A stretch of DNA of 64,000 nucleotides, taken from assembly GCA_018712645.1 (NCBI GenBank), contig DVGO01000038.1, positions 1-64,000 on the forward strand, written 5' to 3'. Under the pieces are notes generated by a model, which ran no database searches, had not been told where the DNA came from, and saw only the letters and a list, made by a program, of their open reading frames with translations. Source of the stretch: Candidatus Faecousia faecavium. Lineage in GTDB: Bacteria; Bacillota; Clostridia; Oscillospirales; Oscillospiraceae. Position 1 is the first letter of the stretch; every line of letters starts with the position of its first letter. Made by a program: the position numbers and the translations under genes. Of this stretch, positions 1 to 11,002 are shown piece after piece.

Positions 1-211
1 AGACGCCGACCTTGCCGGTGGCTCTTGCGTAGCCGTCGGCAGCGTGGGAAGCGCCCTGTTCATGGGCGGTAAGGACGTGCTTCAGTTCCCCTTGATACTT
101 GTACAGGGAATCGTAGATATTGATGACCTGACCACCGGGGTAGCCAAAGACCACGTCGGTGCCCTGTTCAATCAATGTGCGTACGATGATATCGGAACCG
201 GAAAGTTTCAT
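1..211 (-). CDS. ilvB: acetolactate synthase large subunit, N-terminal part (runs off window start)
   Basis: Reverse complement from CAT at 209-211 reads [37 protein letters not shown]...[26 protein letters not shown], the typical ThDP-enzyme N-terminus. Confidence 0.9.
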   Translation of the reverse strand, partial: MKLSGSDIIVRTLIEQGTDVVFGYPGGQVINIYDSLYKYQGELKHVLTAHEQGASHAADGYARATGKVGV

Positions 212-215
212 GCCA

Positions 216-1304
216 TCATCCTTTCGTCAGGTTTTCTATAATCAATCTGCCCATTTCCTTGCAGCCGACTTTGATGCAGCCGGTCGCCTGGTCGGGAAGA
301 ATGTCAGCAGTGCGATAACCCTGGTCCAGAACAGCGGATACGGCGGATTCGATGGCATCCGCTTCCGCAGCCAGATCGAAGGAGTAGCGCAGCATCATGG
401 CCGCTGCCAGAATGGTGCCGATGGGGTTGGCAATGTCCTTGCCTGCAATGTCTGGCGCAGAGCCGTGAATGGGCTCATACAGACCGCAGGTGGTATCGCC
501 AAGAGAAGAGGAGGGAATCATGCCGATGGAGCCGGTAATCATGGAAGCTTCATCGGAAAGAATGTCCCCGAACATGTTCTCCGTTACAATCACGTCAAAC
601 TGGCTGGGGTCTTTCACAATTTGCATGGCGCAGTTGTCTACCAGCATGTCGGAAAGAGTCACATCCGGGTATTCCTCCGCCAGTTCATGCATGACTTTTT
701 TCCACAGCCGGGAGGAGTCCAGTACGTTGCTCTTTTCCACGCTGCACAGCTTACCCCGGCGTTTCCGGGCGGATTCAAAGCCAATACGACCGATTCGACG
801 AATTTCGCTCTCAGAGTAACGCAGTTCGTCCACAGCTACAGATTCGCCATCCTGGTGCAGCGTTTCGTGTTTTCCAAAGTAAATACCGCCGGTCAGTTCC
901 CGGACGATGAGAAAATCAATGCCTTTGTCCACAATCTCCTGCTTCAGCGGAGAAGCGGAGGCCAGCTGGGGCCAGATCTTGGCAGGTCGGTTGTTGCTGT
1001 AGACTCCCATTCCCGCCCGAAGCCGGAGAAGTCCTTTTTCCGGGCGCATGGGGCCGGGAACATCATTCCACTTGGGGCCGCCTACGGCACCCAGCAGTAC
1101 GCTGTCCGAATCCAGACATTTCTGCAGCATTTCCTGGGGCAGGGGATCGCCCCACTTGTCAATGGCGTTTCCACCCATATCCACGTCGGTATAAGTAAAG
1201 GTATGTCCATAGAGGGCGGCAACTTTATTCAGAACCAACAAAGCCTGCTCTACAATCTCCGGACCAATGCCGTCACCCCGGATCAATGCGATGTTTCTTG
1301 TCAT
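216..1304 (-). CDS. leuB: 3-isopropylmalate dehydrogenase
   Basis: [21 protein letters not shown]...; start trimmed from the ORF start at 1331; [27 protein letters not shown] motif. Confidence 0.95.
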   Translation of the reverse strand: MTRNIALIRGDGIGPEIVEQALLVLNKVAALYGHTFTYTDVDMGGNAIDKWGDPLPQEMLQKCLDSDSVLLGAVGGPKWNDVPGPMRPEKGLLRLRAGMGVYSNNRPAKIWPQLASASPLKQEIVDKGIDFLIVRELTGGIYFGKHETLHQDGESVAVDELRYSESEIRRIGRIGFESARKRRGKLCSVEKSNVLDSSRLWKKVMHELAEEYPDVTLSDMLVDNCAMQIVKDPSQFDVIVTENMFGDILSDEASMITGSIGMIPSSSLGDTTCGLYEPIHGSAPDIAGKDIANPIGTILAAAMMLRYSFDLAAEADAIESAVSAVLDQGYRTADILPDQATGCIKVGCKEMGRLIIENLTKG

Positions 1305-1308
1305 TATA

Positions 1309-1794
1309 TCACACCTCCCGTAAAGAGGCAAGTAGTCCGCCTTTGCGAATTATGTTTTGAATGAACTCCGGGAAAGGCTCTGCCTGATAGGTTTTGCCGG
1401 TGGTCAGGTTGGTGATGATGCCGGAATCGAAATCCACATGCACCTGGTCGCCAGCTTGAATTTCTTCCGCAGCTTGCTCGCATTCCAGAATGGGCAGGCC
1501 GATGTTGATGGCATTGCGGTAGAAGATTCGGGCAAAGCTCTTGGCAATGACACACCCAGTGCCGCAGGTCTTGATGACCAGGGGGGCGTGCTCCCGGGAA
1601 GAACCACAGCCAAAGTTCCATCCGGCTACCATAATGTCCCCGGGCTGTACCCGGCTGACGAAGCTTACATCAATGTCCTCCATGCAGTGCTTTGCCAGTT
1701 CCTGAGCGTTGGCGGTGTTTAAGTACCGGGCGGGGATAATCACATCGGTATCCACGTTGTCGGGATACTTGAAAACAGTTCCTTGGGTGTTCAT
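1309..1794 (-). CDS. leuD: 3-isopropylmalate dehydratase small subunit
   Basis: [26 protein letters not shown]...; [10 protein letters not shown] motif. Confidence 0.95.
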   Translation of the reverse strand: MNTQGTVFKYPDNVDTDVIIPARYLNTANAQELAKHCMEDIDVSFVSRVQPGDIMVAGWNFGCGSSREHAPLVIKTCGTGCVIAKSFARIFYRNAINIGLPILECEQAAEEIQAGDQVHVDFDSGIITNLTTGKTYQAEPFPEFIQNIIRKGGLLASLREV

Positions 1795-1796
1795 AT

Positions 1797-3056
1797 TCAG
1801 ACCTCCTTGGGAGCGGTGATGTAACCGGTGAGGGCGGAAGCGGCGGCGGTGGCGGGGCTGGCCAGATATACCTCGCTGTCCACATGGCCCATTCGGCCCA
1901 CGAAGTTGCGGTTGGTTGTGGCAATGCACCGTTCACCGGCAGCCAGAATGCCCATATAGCCGCCCAGGCAGGGACCGCAGGTGGGAGTGGAAACCACAGC
2001 GCCGGCATCAATAAAGGCGGTAACGTAGCCTTTTTCCACACAATCCCGGTAAATCTGCATGGTAGCGGGAATGATGATGCAGCGTACCCCTGGGGCAATG
2101 GCCTTGCCCTTCAGGGTGTTGTAGGCCGCTTCAATATCTTCCATCCGGCCGTTGGTGCAGCTTCCGATCACGACCTGATCGATTTTAATGTGCCCCAGAT
2201 CGGCGGCAGGCTTGGTGTTCTCCGGCAGATGGGGGCAGGCAACCGTGGGGACGATGCTGCTCAGGTCAATTTCAACGGTCTGCTCGTACTGAGCATCCGG
2301 ATCGGCGGCATATACCACGGGCTTGCGCTCGCAGCGGCCTTCCATGTAGGCCATGGTTACATCGTCAACAGGGAAAATGCCATTTTTGGCACCGGCTTCA
2401 ATGGCCATGTTGCAGATGCACAGCCGGTCATCCATGGAAAGGGAAGCAACGCCTTCTCCGCAGAACTCCATGCTCTTGTACAGGGCACCATCCACGCCGA
2501 TTTTGCCGATGATGGTCAGAATCACGTCTTTTCCGCTGCAGTTTGTGGGGAGTTTTCCGGTAAGATGGAATTGGATGGCGGAGGGAACCTTGAACCAGGC
2601 GGTTCCGGTGGCCATACCGGCAGCCATATCGGTGCTTCCCACACCGGTGGAGAAGGCACCCAATGCACCATAGGTGCAGGTGTGGCTGTCGGCACCGATG
2701 ATGCAGTCACCGGCGGTAACAACGCCCTGCTCCGGAAGCAGGGCATGCTCAATGCCCATTTTGCCTACATCGTAAAAATGGCTGACGCAGTGGCTGCAGG
2801 CAAATTCCCGGCACTGCTTGGACTGCTCCGCGGCTTTGATGTCCTTGTTGGGAACAAAGTGATCCAGAACGATGGCGATTTTGTCCTTGTCAAAAACCTG
2901 AGAAAAGCCGTTTTTGGTAAACTCGTTAATGGCCACTGGGGTGGTAATGTCGTTGCCCAGGACGATGTCCAGCTTGGCGCGGATCAGCTGTCCGGCGCTG
3001 ACGCTGTCTAACCCTGCGTGGGCGGCCAGAATTTTCTGTGTCATTGTCATAGCCAT
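1797..3056 (-). CDS. leuC: 3-isopropylmalate dehydratase large subunit
   Basis: Aconitase-family Fe-S motifs ([18 protein letters not shown]). Confidence 0.95.
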   Translation of the reverse strand: MAMTMTQKILAAHAGLDSVSAGQLIRAKLDIVLGNDITTPVAINEFTKNGFSQVFDKDKIAIVLDHFVPNKDIKAAEQSKQCREFACSHCVSHFYDVGKMGIEHALLPEQGVVTAGDCIIGADSHTCTYGALGAFSTGVGSTDMAAGMATGTAWFKVPSAIQFHLTGKLPTNCSGKDVILTIIGKIGVDGALYKSMEFCGEGVASLSMDDRLCICNMAIEAGAKNGIFPVDDVTMAYMEGRCERKPVVYAADPDAQYEQTVEIDLSSIVPTVACPHLPENTKPAADLGHIKIDQVVIGSCTNGRMEDIEAAYNTLKGKAIAPGVRCIIIPATMQIYRDCVEKGYVTAFIDAGAVVSTPTCGPCLGGYMGILAAGERCIATTNRNFVGRMGHVDSEVYLASPATAAASALTGYITAPKEV

Positions 3057-3070
3057 GGTTTTCTTCTCCT

Positions 3071-4735
3071 TTATTCCCGGGTCATGTTGTTGTAGGCGCT
3101 GATCAGGGCGTGGGCGCTGGCCTTGATGATGTCGGTATCTGTACCGGCACCCCAGTACATATTGCCCTCAGCGTCTTCCAGACCGATATAGGCGGCAGCG
3201 GTGGAACCGGAACTGCGCTGCTGGACGCTGTGTTCGGTGTAGACTTTCAGCACATAAGACTTCCCGGTATACTCCTTCAGCGCATTGCTGACCGCATCCA
3301 AAGAACCGTTGCCGGAGGTCTGCAGGGTAGTTTTCCGACCGTGGCGCAGGAAGGTGATATAGGCATCCACTCCGGAAGCGGTCTGGGTAAAGCTCATCCG
3401 GGAGATGGCGATGGGATCATGCACATTGAGATAGCAGTCCATGAAGATTGCCAGCACATCTTCGCTCTTCAGCTCCCGGTGATCGTGGTCGGAAACGCTC
3501 TTGCACTGGTAGCTCAGATGTTCGCGCATCTTCGGCGGCAGGATGTAGCCGTAAGCCTGCTCCAGCAGATAACCAATGCCACCCTTGCCGCTCTGGGAAT
3601 TGACACGAATCACATCGGCATCGTAGGTACGGCTGATATCCTGGGGATCAATGGGAATGTAGGGAACTGTCCACTGGTGCAGGTTCTTCTCCTTGCGCCA
3701 GTTCATGCCCTTGGCAATGGCATCCTGGTGGGAGCCGGAGAACGCGGCGAATACCAAGGCTCCAGCATAAGGACTGCGTTCGTAAACGTGCATCCGGGTA
3801 CATTCTTCATATACCTTGCAGATGGCGGGCATGTCGGAAAAATCCAGCTCCGGGTCCATGCCGTGGGAGTACATGTTCATAGCCAAGGTAATGATGTCCA
3901 CGTTGCCGGTGCGTTCGCCGTTGCCGAAGAGGGTACCTTCTACCCGGTCGGCACCAGCCAGCAGCGCCAGCTCTGTATCTGCAACGCCCGTACCCCGGTC
4001 GTTGTGGGGATGTAGGGACAGCGTCACATGCTCCCGATATTTCAGGTTCTCGCTCATGTATTCCACCTGACTGGCATAAATGTGAGGCATGCTCATTTCC
4101 ACGGTAACCGGCAGGTTGATGATGACATTGTTGGTTTCGCTGGGCTCCAGGACATCCAGCACCGCATTGCACACTTCCAGAGCGTATTCCGGCTCGGTAC
4201 CGGTGAAGCTTTCCGGAGAATATTCAAACCGGAAGTTTCCTTCATATTCCTGAGCCAGCCGCTTGACCAGCTTGGCACCTTCTACAGCGATCTGCTTGAT
4301 TTCTTCCTTGCTCTTGCGGAATACCTGCTCCCGCTGGGCAACGCTGACGGAGTTGTAGAAGTGGATAATGGCGCTGGGAGCGCCTTTGCAGGCCTCAAAG
4401 GTCTTGCGGATGATGTGTTCCCGGCACTGGGTCAGCACCTGAACGGTCACATCCTTGGGAATCATGTTGTTCTCGATCAAAGTCCGCAGAAATTCATATT
4501 CCGTTTCGGAAGCGGCAGGGAAGCCAACCTCAATTTCCTTGAAGCCCACCCGCAGCAGCATATGGTAAAACTCCAGTTTTTCTTCCATGCTCATGGGAAT
4601 GACCAGACTCTGATTGCCATCGCGCAGGTCGACGCTGCACCACTGGGGGGCTTTCTCAATGTGATCTTTCTGAACCCACTTGTAATGGCTGCCCGGGGCA
4701 GGGTAGTAGCCAATGCTGTACTTACTGGTGTCCAT
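3071..4735 (-). CDS. leuA: 2-isopropylmalate synthase
   Basis: HMGL-like domain ([59 protein letters not shown]) plus C-terminal LeuA dimer domain. Confidence 0.93.
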   Translation of the reverse strand: MDTSKYSIGYYPAPGSHYKWVQKDHIEKAPQWCSVDLRDGNQSLVIPMSMEEKLEFYHMLLRVGFKEIEVGFPAASETEYEFLRTLIENNMIPKDVTVQVLTQCREHIIRKTFEACKGAPSAIIHFYNSVSVAQREQVFRKSKEEIKQIAVEGAKLVKRLAQEYEGNFRFEYSPESFTGTEPEYALEVCNAVLDVLEPSETNNVIINLPVTVEMSMPHIYASQVEYMSENLKYREHVTLSLHPHNDRGTGVADTELALLAGADRVEGTLFGNGERTGNVDIITLAMNMYSHGMDPELDFSDMPAICKVYEECTRMHVYERSPYAGALVFAAFSGSHQDAIAKGMNWRKEKNLHQWTVPYIPIDPQDISRTYDADVIRVNSQSGKGGIGYLLEQAYGYILPPKMREHLSYQCKSVSDHDHRELKSEDVLAIFMDCYLNVHDPIAISRMSFTQTASGVDAYITFLRHGRKTTLQTSGNGSLDAVSNALKEYTGKSYVLKVYTEHSVQQRSSGSTAAAYIGLEDAEGNMYWGAGTDTDIIKASAHALISAYNNMTRE

Positions 4736-4766
4736 ATGCGTTTAACTCCTTTACAGAAATGATAAT

Positions 4767-5957
4767 TTATACGATTCGGAATCCCTCGGTTTTCAGTGCC
4801 TGGGTGATTTGTTCTACATGCTCATAATTGCGGGTTTCCAGCTCCATGCGCAGGAAGCAGCCGTTGATGCTTTCTGTGCCGCCTCGCTCGTAATGTACGC
4901 CGGTGACGTTGCCGCCGCAGTCGGCGATGATCCGGGAAACGTCCTTCAGCTGACCTGGTTTGTCAGCCAGCTCAATGAGCAGTGTTGCGATCCGGCCGGA
5001 CTTCATCAGGCCACGCTCAATGACCCGGGACAGGCTGGTCACATCAATATTGCCGCCAGAAATCAGGCTGACCACCTTTTTGCCCTGGATGGGGAACTTG
5101 TTGAACATGGCAGCAGCCACGGAAACAGCGCCTGCACCCTCGGCGATCATCTTCTGCTTTTCAATCAGTGCCAGAATGGCGGAGGAGATTTCGTCCTCGG
5201 TCACCAGGGCGATGTCATCGACATAGTTGTTGACCATTTCATAGGTCAGATCTCCCGGGCGCTTCACGGCGATGCCGTCTGCGATGGTGGATACGCTTCC
5301 CAGAGTTTCAATATGGCCGTTGTGAATGGAATTGTACATGCTGGGAGCACCGGCTGCCTGAACACCATAGACCTTGATGGAAGGCCGGATGGACTTGATG
5401 GCGTAGGCGACACCGGAAATCAGACCGCCGCCGCCGATGGGAACGATGACCGCATCGATGTTGTCCAGTTCGTTGACAATTTCCAAACCGATGGTGCCTT
5501 GCCCGGCAATGACGTTTTCGTCATCGAAGGGATGGACGAAGGTGTAGCCAAACTCCTCTTTCAGTTCCAGAGCTTTATTATATGCGTCGTCATAGACACC
5601 TTCCACCAGGCAGACCTGTGCGCCATAGGCTTTGGTGGCCTCGATTTTGGAAATGGGGGCCGTATCCGGCAGGCAGATCAGAGAAGAGATGCCGCACTTA
5701 GAAGCGGCCAGTGCCACACCCTGGGCGTGGTTTCCGGCGGAGCAGGCAATGACGCCTTTGGCTTTTTCTTCGTCGGAGAGCATGGCGATTTTGTAACCGG
5801 AGCCACGGAGCTTGAAGGAACCGGTATTCTGCAAATTTTCCGGCTTTAAGTACAGTTCACACTCCGGGGCGATGCCGTAGGCCTTTGCCAGGGGGGTGGG
5901 GCGGATGATGTCTTTCAGCACCAGGGAAGCGTGAAACAGTTTATCAATTGTGACCAT
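4767..5957 (-). CDS. ilvA: threonine ammonia-lyase with C-terminal ACT domain
   Basis: MVTIDKLFHASLVLKDIIRPTPL...ENLQNTGSFKLRGSGYK; GGGGLISG PLP loop; C-terminal ACT-like segment. Confidence 0.93.
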   Translation of the reverse strand: MVTIDKLFHASLVLKDIIRPTPLAKAYGIAPECELYLKPENLQNTGSFKLRGSGYKIAMLSDEEKAKGVIACSAGNHAQGVALAASKCGISSLICLPDTAPISKIEATKAYGAQVCLVEGVYDDAYNKALELKEEFGYTFVHPFDDENVIAGQGTIGLEIVNELDNIDAVIVPIGGGGLISGVAYAIKSIRPSIKVYGVQAAGAPSMYNSIHNGHIETLGSVSTIADGIAVKRPGDLTYEMVNNYVDDIALVTEDEISSAILALIEKQKMIAEGAGAVSVAAAMFNKFPIQGKKVVSLISGGNIDVTSLSRVIERGLMKSGRIATLLIELADKPGQLKDVSRIIADCGGNVTGVHYERGGTESINGCFLRMELETRNYEHVEQITQALKTEGFRIV

Positions 5958-5982
5958 ATTGTTCTTTCCTTTCGGGTTTATA

Positions 5983-6273
5983 AAAAGAGCCCTGTCTCTT
6001 GTCAAAATGCAAAGAGACAGGGCTTTTACATTACATAAAAACCTTGCGGTACCACTCTTCTTGCCGCAGATGCGGCCACTCATGGCGATCCAACAATCGC
6101 CTCCCGCTGTATCGGTCGGGTTCCGTCTGCCCTACTTGCCGAAGCGTTGGGGTCAGCCGCTCAGAGGCCAGTATACTACCGTTTCCGACACCGTCTCACA
6201 CCAACCGACGGCTCTCTGGATGGGAAGCGGGCAGCTTTTTCCTCTTCCATGCGTTGCGCGTTATGTTGGGTGA
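5983..6273 (-). promoter_or_regulatory. T-box leader upstream of the ilvA-leu operon
   Basis: Reverse complement contains AGAGTGGTACCGC (T-box core), a Stem I with GAGAGCCGTCGGTTGGTGTGAGACGG and CCTCTGAG, and a terminator AGCCCTGTCTCTT...AAGAGACAGGGCTCTTTTT. Confidence 0.93.
5986..6024 (-). terminator. T-box-regulated intrinsic terminator
   Basis: AAGCCCTGTCTCTTTGCATTTTGACAAGAGACAGGGCTCTTTTT hairpin with U-tract just before ilvA. Confidence 0.9.
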
Positions 6274-6302
6274 ATTATAGCACTTCTTCTGCCAGGTGTC
6301 AA
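6274..6302 (-). promoter_or_regulatory. sigma-A promoter of the T-box/ilvA-leu operon
   Basis: TTGACA - 17 bp - TATAAT on minus strand (6297-6302 and 6274-6279). Confidence 0.88.
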
Positions 6303-6410
6303 GCACTGAAAAACAAAAGTCTTTGCCTGCGGAACAAAAAATTCTCGGTTTTTCCCCTTGGATGAGGAAAGCAGGCGGCAGATTCCGGGAATCGCCGCCT
6401 GCTGAGGGGA

Positions 6411-7421
6411 TTATTCAATTACTTCAATCCAGCCTTCCGGAGCCGGAATCCGGCCCATCTGGATGCCGGTGAGGGTGTCATACAGCTTCTGGATGGTGGG
6501 ACCGAAGCCTGCGTAGTGGATTTCCTTTCCGTGATCGACAATGGTACCCACGGGGGAAATTACTGCAGCGGTGCCGCACAGACCGCATTCGGTGAAGTCG
6601 CCGATTTCACTCAGGGCTACCTCCCGTTCTTCCACTTCCATGCCCAGGTAATCCTTGGCCACCTGCACCAGGGAACGGCGGGTGATGGAGGGCAGAATGG
6701 TGTCGGACTTGGGAGTGACCAGAGTGTTGCCCTTGATAAAGACAATGTTGGCGCCGCCGGTTTCCTCGATGAAGGTACGGCTGCCGGAGTCCAGGTAGAC
6801 GTTTTCATCATACCCCTGCTCGTGGGCATCCACAATGGCGTACAAGCTCATGGCGTAGTTCAGACCCGCCTTTACATGGCCGGTACCTCTGGGAGCTGCC
6901 CGGTCATAGTCACAGATCCGCAGCTTCAGAGGCTTGATGCCGCCCTTGAAGTAGGGACCCACCGGGGTAGCAAAGACACGGAACTGGAACTCAGTGGCGG
7001 GTTTGACACCGATGATGGCATCGCTGCCGAACATGAACGGGCGCAGGTACAGCGAAGCGCCGCTGCCGTAAGGAGGCACCCAGGCGGCGTTGGCCCGGAC
7101 AGTTTCCACCACAGCCTTGACAAAGCGATCTTCCGGGAAAACGGGCATTTTCAGCCGGCGGCAGGAATCTGCCATCCGCTGGGCATTCAGGTCAGGCCGG
7201 AAGCAGACAATGTGGCCATCCTGGGTGGTGTAAGCTTTCATGCCCTCAAAGCAGGTCTGGGCATACTGCAGCACGCAGGCACACTCGCTCATGGTGACAC
7301 TGGCCTGATCGGTCAGGCAGCCGTCGTCCCAAGCGCCGTTTTTATAATTGGAGACATAGCGCATATCCGTCTGCACATAGCTAAATCCCAGGCTGCTCCA
7401 GTCAATATTTTTCTTTTCCAT
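6411..7421 (-). CDS. ilvE: branched-chain amino acid aminotransferase
   Basis: MEKKNIDWSSLGFSYVQTDMRYVSNYKNGAWDDG...; class IV aminotransferase motifs (CFEGMKAYTTQDG, EETGGANIVF). Confidence 0.93.
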   Translation of the reverse strand: MEKKNIDWSSLGFSYVQTDMRYVSNYKNGAWDDGCLTDQASVTMSECACVLQYAQTCFEGMKAYTTQDGHIVCFRPDLNAQRMADSCRRLKMPVFPEDRFVKAVVETVRANAAWVPPYGSGASLYLRPFMFGSDAIIGVKPATEFQFRVFATPVGPYFKGGIKPLKLRICDYDRAAPRGTGHVKAGLNYAMSLYAIVDAHEQGYDENVYLDSGSRTFIEETGGANIVFIKGNTLVTPKSDTILPSITRRSLVQVAKDYLGMEVEEREVALSEIGDFTECGLCGTAAVISPVGTIVDHGKEIHYAGFGPTIQKLYDTLTGIQMGRIPAPEGWIEVIE

Positions 7422-7628
7422 CTTGAAACACCTCTTCTGTATCGTTGGATAAACCGGAACCTCTGTCCCGGAAAGGGTGTGCATCTGTGTTCATGCACAT
7501 CAGGTTGCTTTATTCTATCACCGGCAAAGCCCAAGGTCAAGGGCTTGGACAAGAAAATGTTTTCCTCACGGTGACATATGTCTACTGAAAAGAAACGTGG
7601 AAAATCGCAGAGTTTTACAAAATTTCTC

Positions 7629-7657
7629 TTGACTTTAATAAACTAAAGTGATAAAGT
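7629..7657 (+). promoter_or_regulatory. his operon promoter with overlapping inverted repeats
   Basis: TTGACT - 17 bp - TAAAGT; ACTTTA-N6-TAAAGT inverted repeat (7632-7649) and GATAAAGTATC overlap it. Confidence 0.6.
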
Positions 7658-7725
7658 ATCAGGAAAAGAACACTCCTTTACCCGGCACAATGCCCGGAGC
7701 GGGAACAGAAAGGAATTATGTTGCT

Positions 7726-8043
7726 ATGAGTACCATTCGACATCCTGGAGAAAATGCATTGTACGAAGCGATTTTGTCGTTGGAGACGGTGGAGCAGTGC
7801 CAGCTGTTTTTTGAGGATATTTGTACCATCAAGGAGCTGCAGGCGATCTCTCAGAGGTTCCGGGTAGCCTGCCTGCTGGACAGCGGCAGCAATTATATTG
7901 AGGTTTCTGAGGCTACAGGAGCCAGTTCTGCCACCATCAGCCGGGTCAACCGGTGCCTGAATTATGGCGGCGGATATCGGACAGCGTTGGACGCGCTGAA
8001 GAAAGCGGGGAAATTGGATGACGGACAGGATTTGGAAACGTGA
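7726..8043 (+). CDS. YerC/YecD (TrpR-like) family DNA-binding protein, candidate his-operon regulator
   Basis: MSTIRHPGENALYEAILSLETVEQCQLFFEDICTIKELQAISQRFRVACLL...YIEVSEATGASSATISRVNRCLNYGGGY, a TrpR/YerC-like HTH; overlaps hisZ start. Confidence 0.88.
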   Translation: MSTIRHPGENALYEAILSLETVEQCQLFFEDICTIKELQAISQRFRVACLLDSGSNYIEVSEATGASSATISRVNRCLNYGGGYRTALDALKKAGKLDDGQDLET

Positions 8044-9094
8044 GGAGCAGGCGGTTTTCGCTCTGCGCAGCCTGTACAGCCGCTATGGCTACGTCCCCTA
8101 CAAGATGAGCCACTTTGAAGAGTATGAGCTGTATGTGCACAACAAGGATTTTCTGGTCTCCGACCAGATTATCACCTTCTCCGGAGAAGGGGGACGGCTT
8201 TTGGCACTGAAGCCGGATGTGACCTTGTCTATTGTAAAAAACGCCCCCCAGACCCCGGGAGTGGTACAGAAGGTTTACTACGATGAAAACGTCTACCGGG
8301 ACTACCGGGAAATCCGTCAGGCGGGGCTGGAGTGTGTAGGCGATCTGGGAGAGTATGAGATTTCGGAAGTGGTCATGCTGGCTGTGCGGAGCCTTTCGCT
8401 CATGCAGGAGCGGTTTGCGCTGAACATCTCCCATATGGGCCTGATTTCTGCGGTACTGGACAGCTGCGGCTTGACGGAGGGAGAAAAAAATCAGGCCATG
8501 GATTGCCTGCGGGGGAAAAACCTCCACGGTCTGCGGGGACTTTGCCAGGAAAACCTTCCCGCCTGGGAGAAGCTGCGGACATTGGCTGCTTGCCGGGGAA
8601 GGGGAGACGCTGTTCTGAAGCAGATGGAAGGCGTTCTGACAACCCAGGAAGAAAAAAACGCCCTTGGGGAACTGGCTCAGTTGTGGCGGATTCTGGAAAG
8701 CGGCGGCTGGACGGAATCGGTGCGGCTGGATTTTTCCGTAGGCAGTGACCTGGGATATTACAGCGGCGTGGTGTTTCGGGGCTATCTGGAGGGAATCCCA
8801 ACCAGCGTTCTCTCCGGCGGACAGTACGACAAGCTGCCCCGGAAAATGGGACGCAGAAGCCGGGCAATTGGCTTTGCAATCTATCTGGATATGCTTCAGC
8901 AGCGTTCCGGAGAAGAAGATACCCAGGACATTGATACCTTGATTGTCCATGACGGCAGTGTGAATACCGCCCTTTTGGCCCAGGCAGCTGCCAAGGCAGC
9001 GGAGCAAGGCAGTGTGCTGGTCAGCACCTCCATTCCGAAAGACCGTACCTGGAATCAGATCAAGCGCTTTGAAAAGGGGGTACAGGTGGAATGA
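8018..9094 (+). CDS. hisZ: ATP phosphoribosyltransferase regulatory subunit
   Basis: HisRS-like paralog immediately upstream of the short-form HisG. Confidence 0.88.
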   Translation: MTDRIWKREEQAVFALRSLYSRYGYVPYKMSHFEEYELYVHNKDFLVSDQIITFSGEGGRLLALKPDVTLSIVKNAPQTPGVVQKVYYDENVYRDYREIRQAGLECVGDLGEYEISEVVMLAVRSLSLMQERFALNISHMGLISAVLDSCGLTEGEKNQAMDCLRGKNLHGLRGLCQENLPAWEKLRTLAACRGRGDAVLKQMEGVLTTQEEKNALGELAQLWRILESGGWTESVRLDFSVGSDLGYYSGVVFRGYLEGIPTSVLSGGQYDKLPRKMGRRSRAIGFAIYLDMLQQRSGEEDTQDIDTLIVHDGSVNTALLAQAAAKAAEQGSVLVSTSIPKDRTWNQIKRFEKGVQVE

Positions 9095-9732
9095 AAAATT
9101 GGATTCATATTGCCTTGCCCAAAGGCCGCCTGGGAGAGAAGGCCTATGCCATGCTGAAAGACAGCGGCTATGATTGTCCTGCGCTGGAAGACCCGGGACG
9201 CAAACTGATTTTTGAAAATCCCGAAAAGGGGATTCGCTATTTCTGGGTGAAACCATCTGACGTTGCCATCTATGTAGAGCGGGGCGCAGCGGATCTGGGT
9301 ATCGTTGGCAAGGATATTCTGCTGGAATACCGGCCGGATGTTTATGAACTGCTGGATCTACGCATGGGCAAATGCCGCATGGCGGTGGCGGGGAAGAGGG
9401 CCTTTCGGGACCCGGTGGGACAGACGCTGAAGGTTGCCACCAAATTCCCCAATATTACCCGCAACTACTATAGCGGCAAATGCCGGGATATCGACATTAT
9501 TCACCTCAACGGCTCTATTGAACTGGCTCCCATTCTGGGGCTGAGCCATGTGATTGTGGACATTGTGGAAACGGGTACCACCCTGCGGGAAAATGATTTG
9601 ATGGTTTATGAGGAAATTGTCCCCATCAGTGCCCGGCTGATTGCCAATATTGCCAGTTACCAGTTTAAGGATACCGAGATCAATACCATGCGGGAGTGTT
9701 TACAAAGACAGGTGGAGAGCAAATATGATTAA
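9091..9732 (+). CDS. hisG: ATP phosphoribosyltransferase catalytic subunit (short form)
   Basis: IALPKGRLGEKAYAML...; GSIELAPILGLSHVIVDIVETGTTLREN. Confidence 0.95.
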   Translation: MKNWIHIALPKGRLGEKAYAMLKDSGYDCPALEDPGRKLIFENPEKGIRYFWVKPSDVAIYVERGAADLGIVGKDILLEYRPDVYELLDLRMGKCRMAVAGKRAFRDPVGQTLKVATKFPNITRNYYSGKCRDIDIIHLNGSIELAPILGLSHVIVDIVETGTTLRENDLMVYEEIVPISARLIANIASYQFKDTEINTMRECLQRQVESKYD

Positions 9733-11002
9733 GATTATGAAATACGGCCAGGTGCCAAACAGCGAAATCTTTTCCCGGGTGGTGCCAACGGCGCAGGTAG
9801 AAGACGTGGTATCCGCCATTTTGTCCGATGTGCGCAGAAACGGCGATCAGGCAGTCCTGTCCTATACCCGGAAATTTGACGGCGCAGAACTGGATGCACT
9901 GGAAGTCAGCCAGGAAGAAATTCAGGAAGCCTTTGCTGGGGTGGAACCGGAATTCCTGAACATTTTGAAAGAAGCGGCAGACAATATCCGCGCTTTTCAC
10001 GCAAAACAGGTGCGCAATAGTTTTCTGATTGCGGAGCGCCCTGGCATTGTCCTGGGACAGAAGGTAACCCCCATTGAAAAGGTGGGCATTTACGTTCCCG
10101 GCGGTACAGCTGCCTATCCGTCCACTGTGCTGATGGATACCATTCCAGCGATAATCGCCGGATGTCCTCAGATCGTGATGACAACCCCGCCAGACCGAAA
10201 TGGCAAGATACCGCCTGCCATTCTGGCAGCAGCTAAAATTGCCGGCGTCGACCGAATTTTCAAAGCAGGCGGCGCTCAGGCCATCGGGGCACTGGCTTAC
10301 GGCACGGAAAGCGTTCCCAAGGTGGATAAAATCGTCGGCCCAGGCAATGCCTTTGTGGCGGAAGCCAAGAAGCAGGTGTTTGGCACTGTGGCCATCGACA
10401 TGATTGCCGGACCCAGTGAGATTCTGGTGATCGCCGACGGAAAAAGTAACCCCGCCCATGTGGCGGCAGACCTTCTGAGCCAGGCAGAACACGATAAGCT
10501 GGCCAGTGCCGTGCTGGTAACGGACAGCGAAGCCCTGGCCCAGGCAGTGTCGGAGGAACTGGAAAAGCAGCTTCCTCGGCTTCCCCGTGCAGAAATTGCC
10601 CGGGCATCCATTGACAACAACGGAAAAATCATTGTGGCGGATTCTCTGATGGACGGAATTGCCATTGCCAACGAAATTGCTCCGGAGCATCTGGAGCTGA
10701 TGGTAGATGATCCCTTCACCTATCTGGACGCCATCCAGAATGCCGGTTCCATTTTCCTGGGTCGCAGCTGTCCGGAAGCCCTGGGAGACTATTTTGCCGG
10801 CCCCAACCACACTTTGCCCACCTCCGGCACCGCTCGGTTCTCCAGCGCACTAGGGGTGGATGACTTCGTGAAAAAGAGCCAGTTTACTTACTATACCGCC
10901 CAGGCCCTGGAAAATGCCGCAGATAAAATCCGGTATTTTGCAGAAAAAGAAGGACTTCAGGCCCATGGCAGAAGCGTGATGATTCGCAAGGAGGCACCAT
11001 GA
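9725..11002 (+). CDS. hisD: histidinol dehydrogenase
   Basis: VYVPGGTAAYPSTVLM-type motif (IYVPGGTAAYPSTVLMDTIPA), GPGNAFVAEAKKQVFGTVAIDMIAGPSEI. Confidence 0.95.
   Translation: MIKIMKYGQVPNSEIFSRVVPTAQVEDVVSAILSDVRRNGDQAVLSYTRKFDGAELDALEVSQEEIQEAFAGVEPEFLNILKEAADNIRAFHAKQVRNSFLIAERPGIVLGQKVTPIEKVGIYVPGGTAAYPSTVLMDTIPAIIAGCPQIVMTTPPDRNGKIPPAILAAAKIAGVDRIFKAGGAQAIGALAYGTESVPKVDKIVGPGNAFVAEAKKQVFGTVAIDMIAGPSEILVIADGKSNPAHVAADLLSQAEHDKLASAVLVTDSEALAQAVSEELEKQLPRLPRAEIARASIDNNGKIIVADSLMDGIAIANEIAPEHLELMVDDPFTYLDAIQNAGSIFLGRSCPEALGDYFAGPNHTLPTSGTARFSSALGVDDFVKKSQFTYYTAQALENAADKIRYFAEKEGLQAHGRSVMIRKEAP

Noticed and set aside
159-1364. 401-aa plus-strand ORF
   Set aside because: Antisense shadow of leuB
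7565-7725. Histidine leader-peptide attenuator or T-box for the his operon
   Set aside because: No His codon run and no T-box core sequence found upstream of yerC-hisZ
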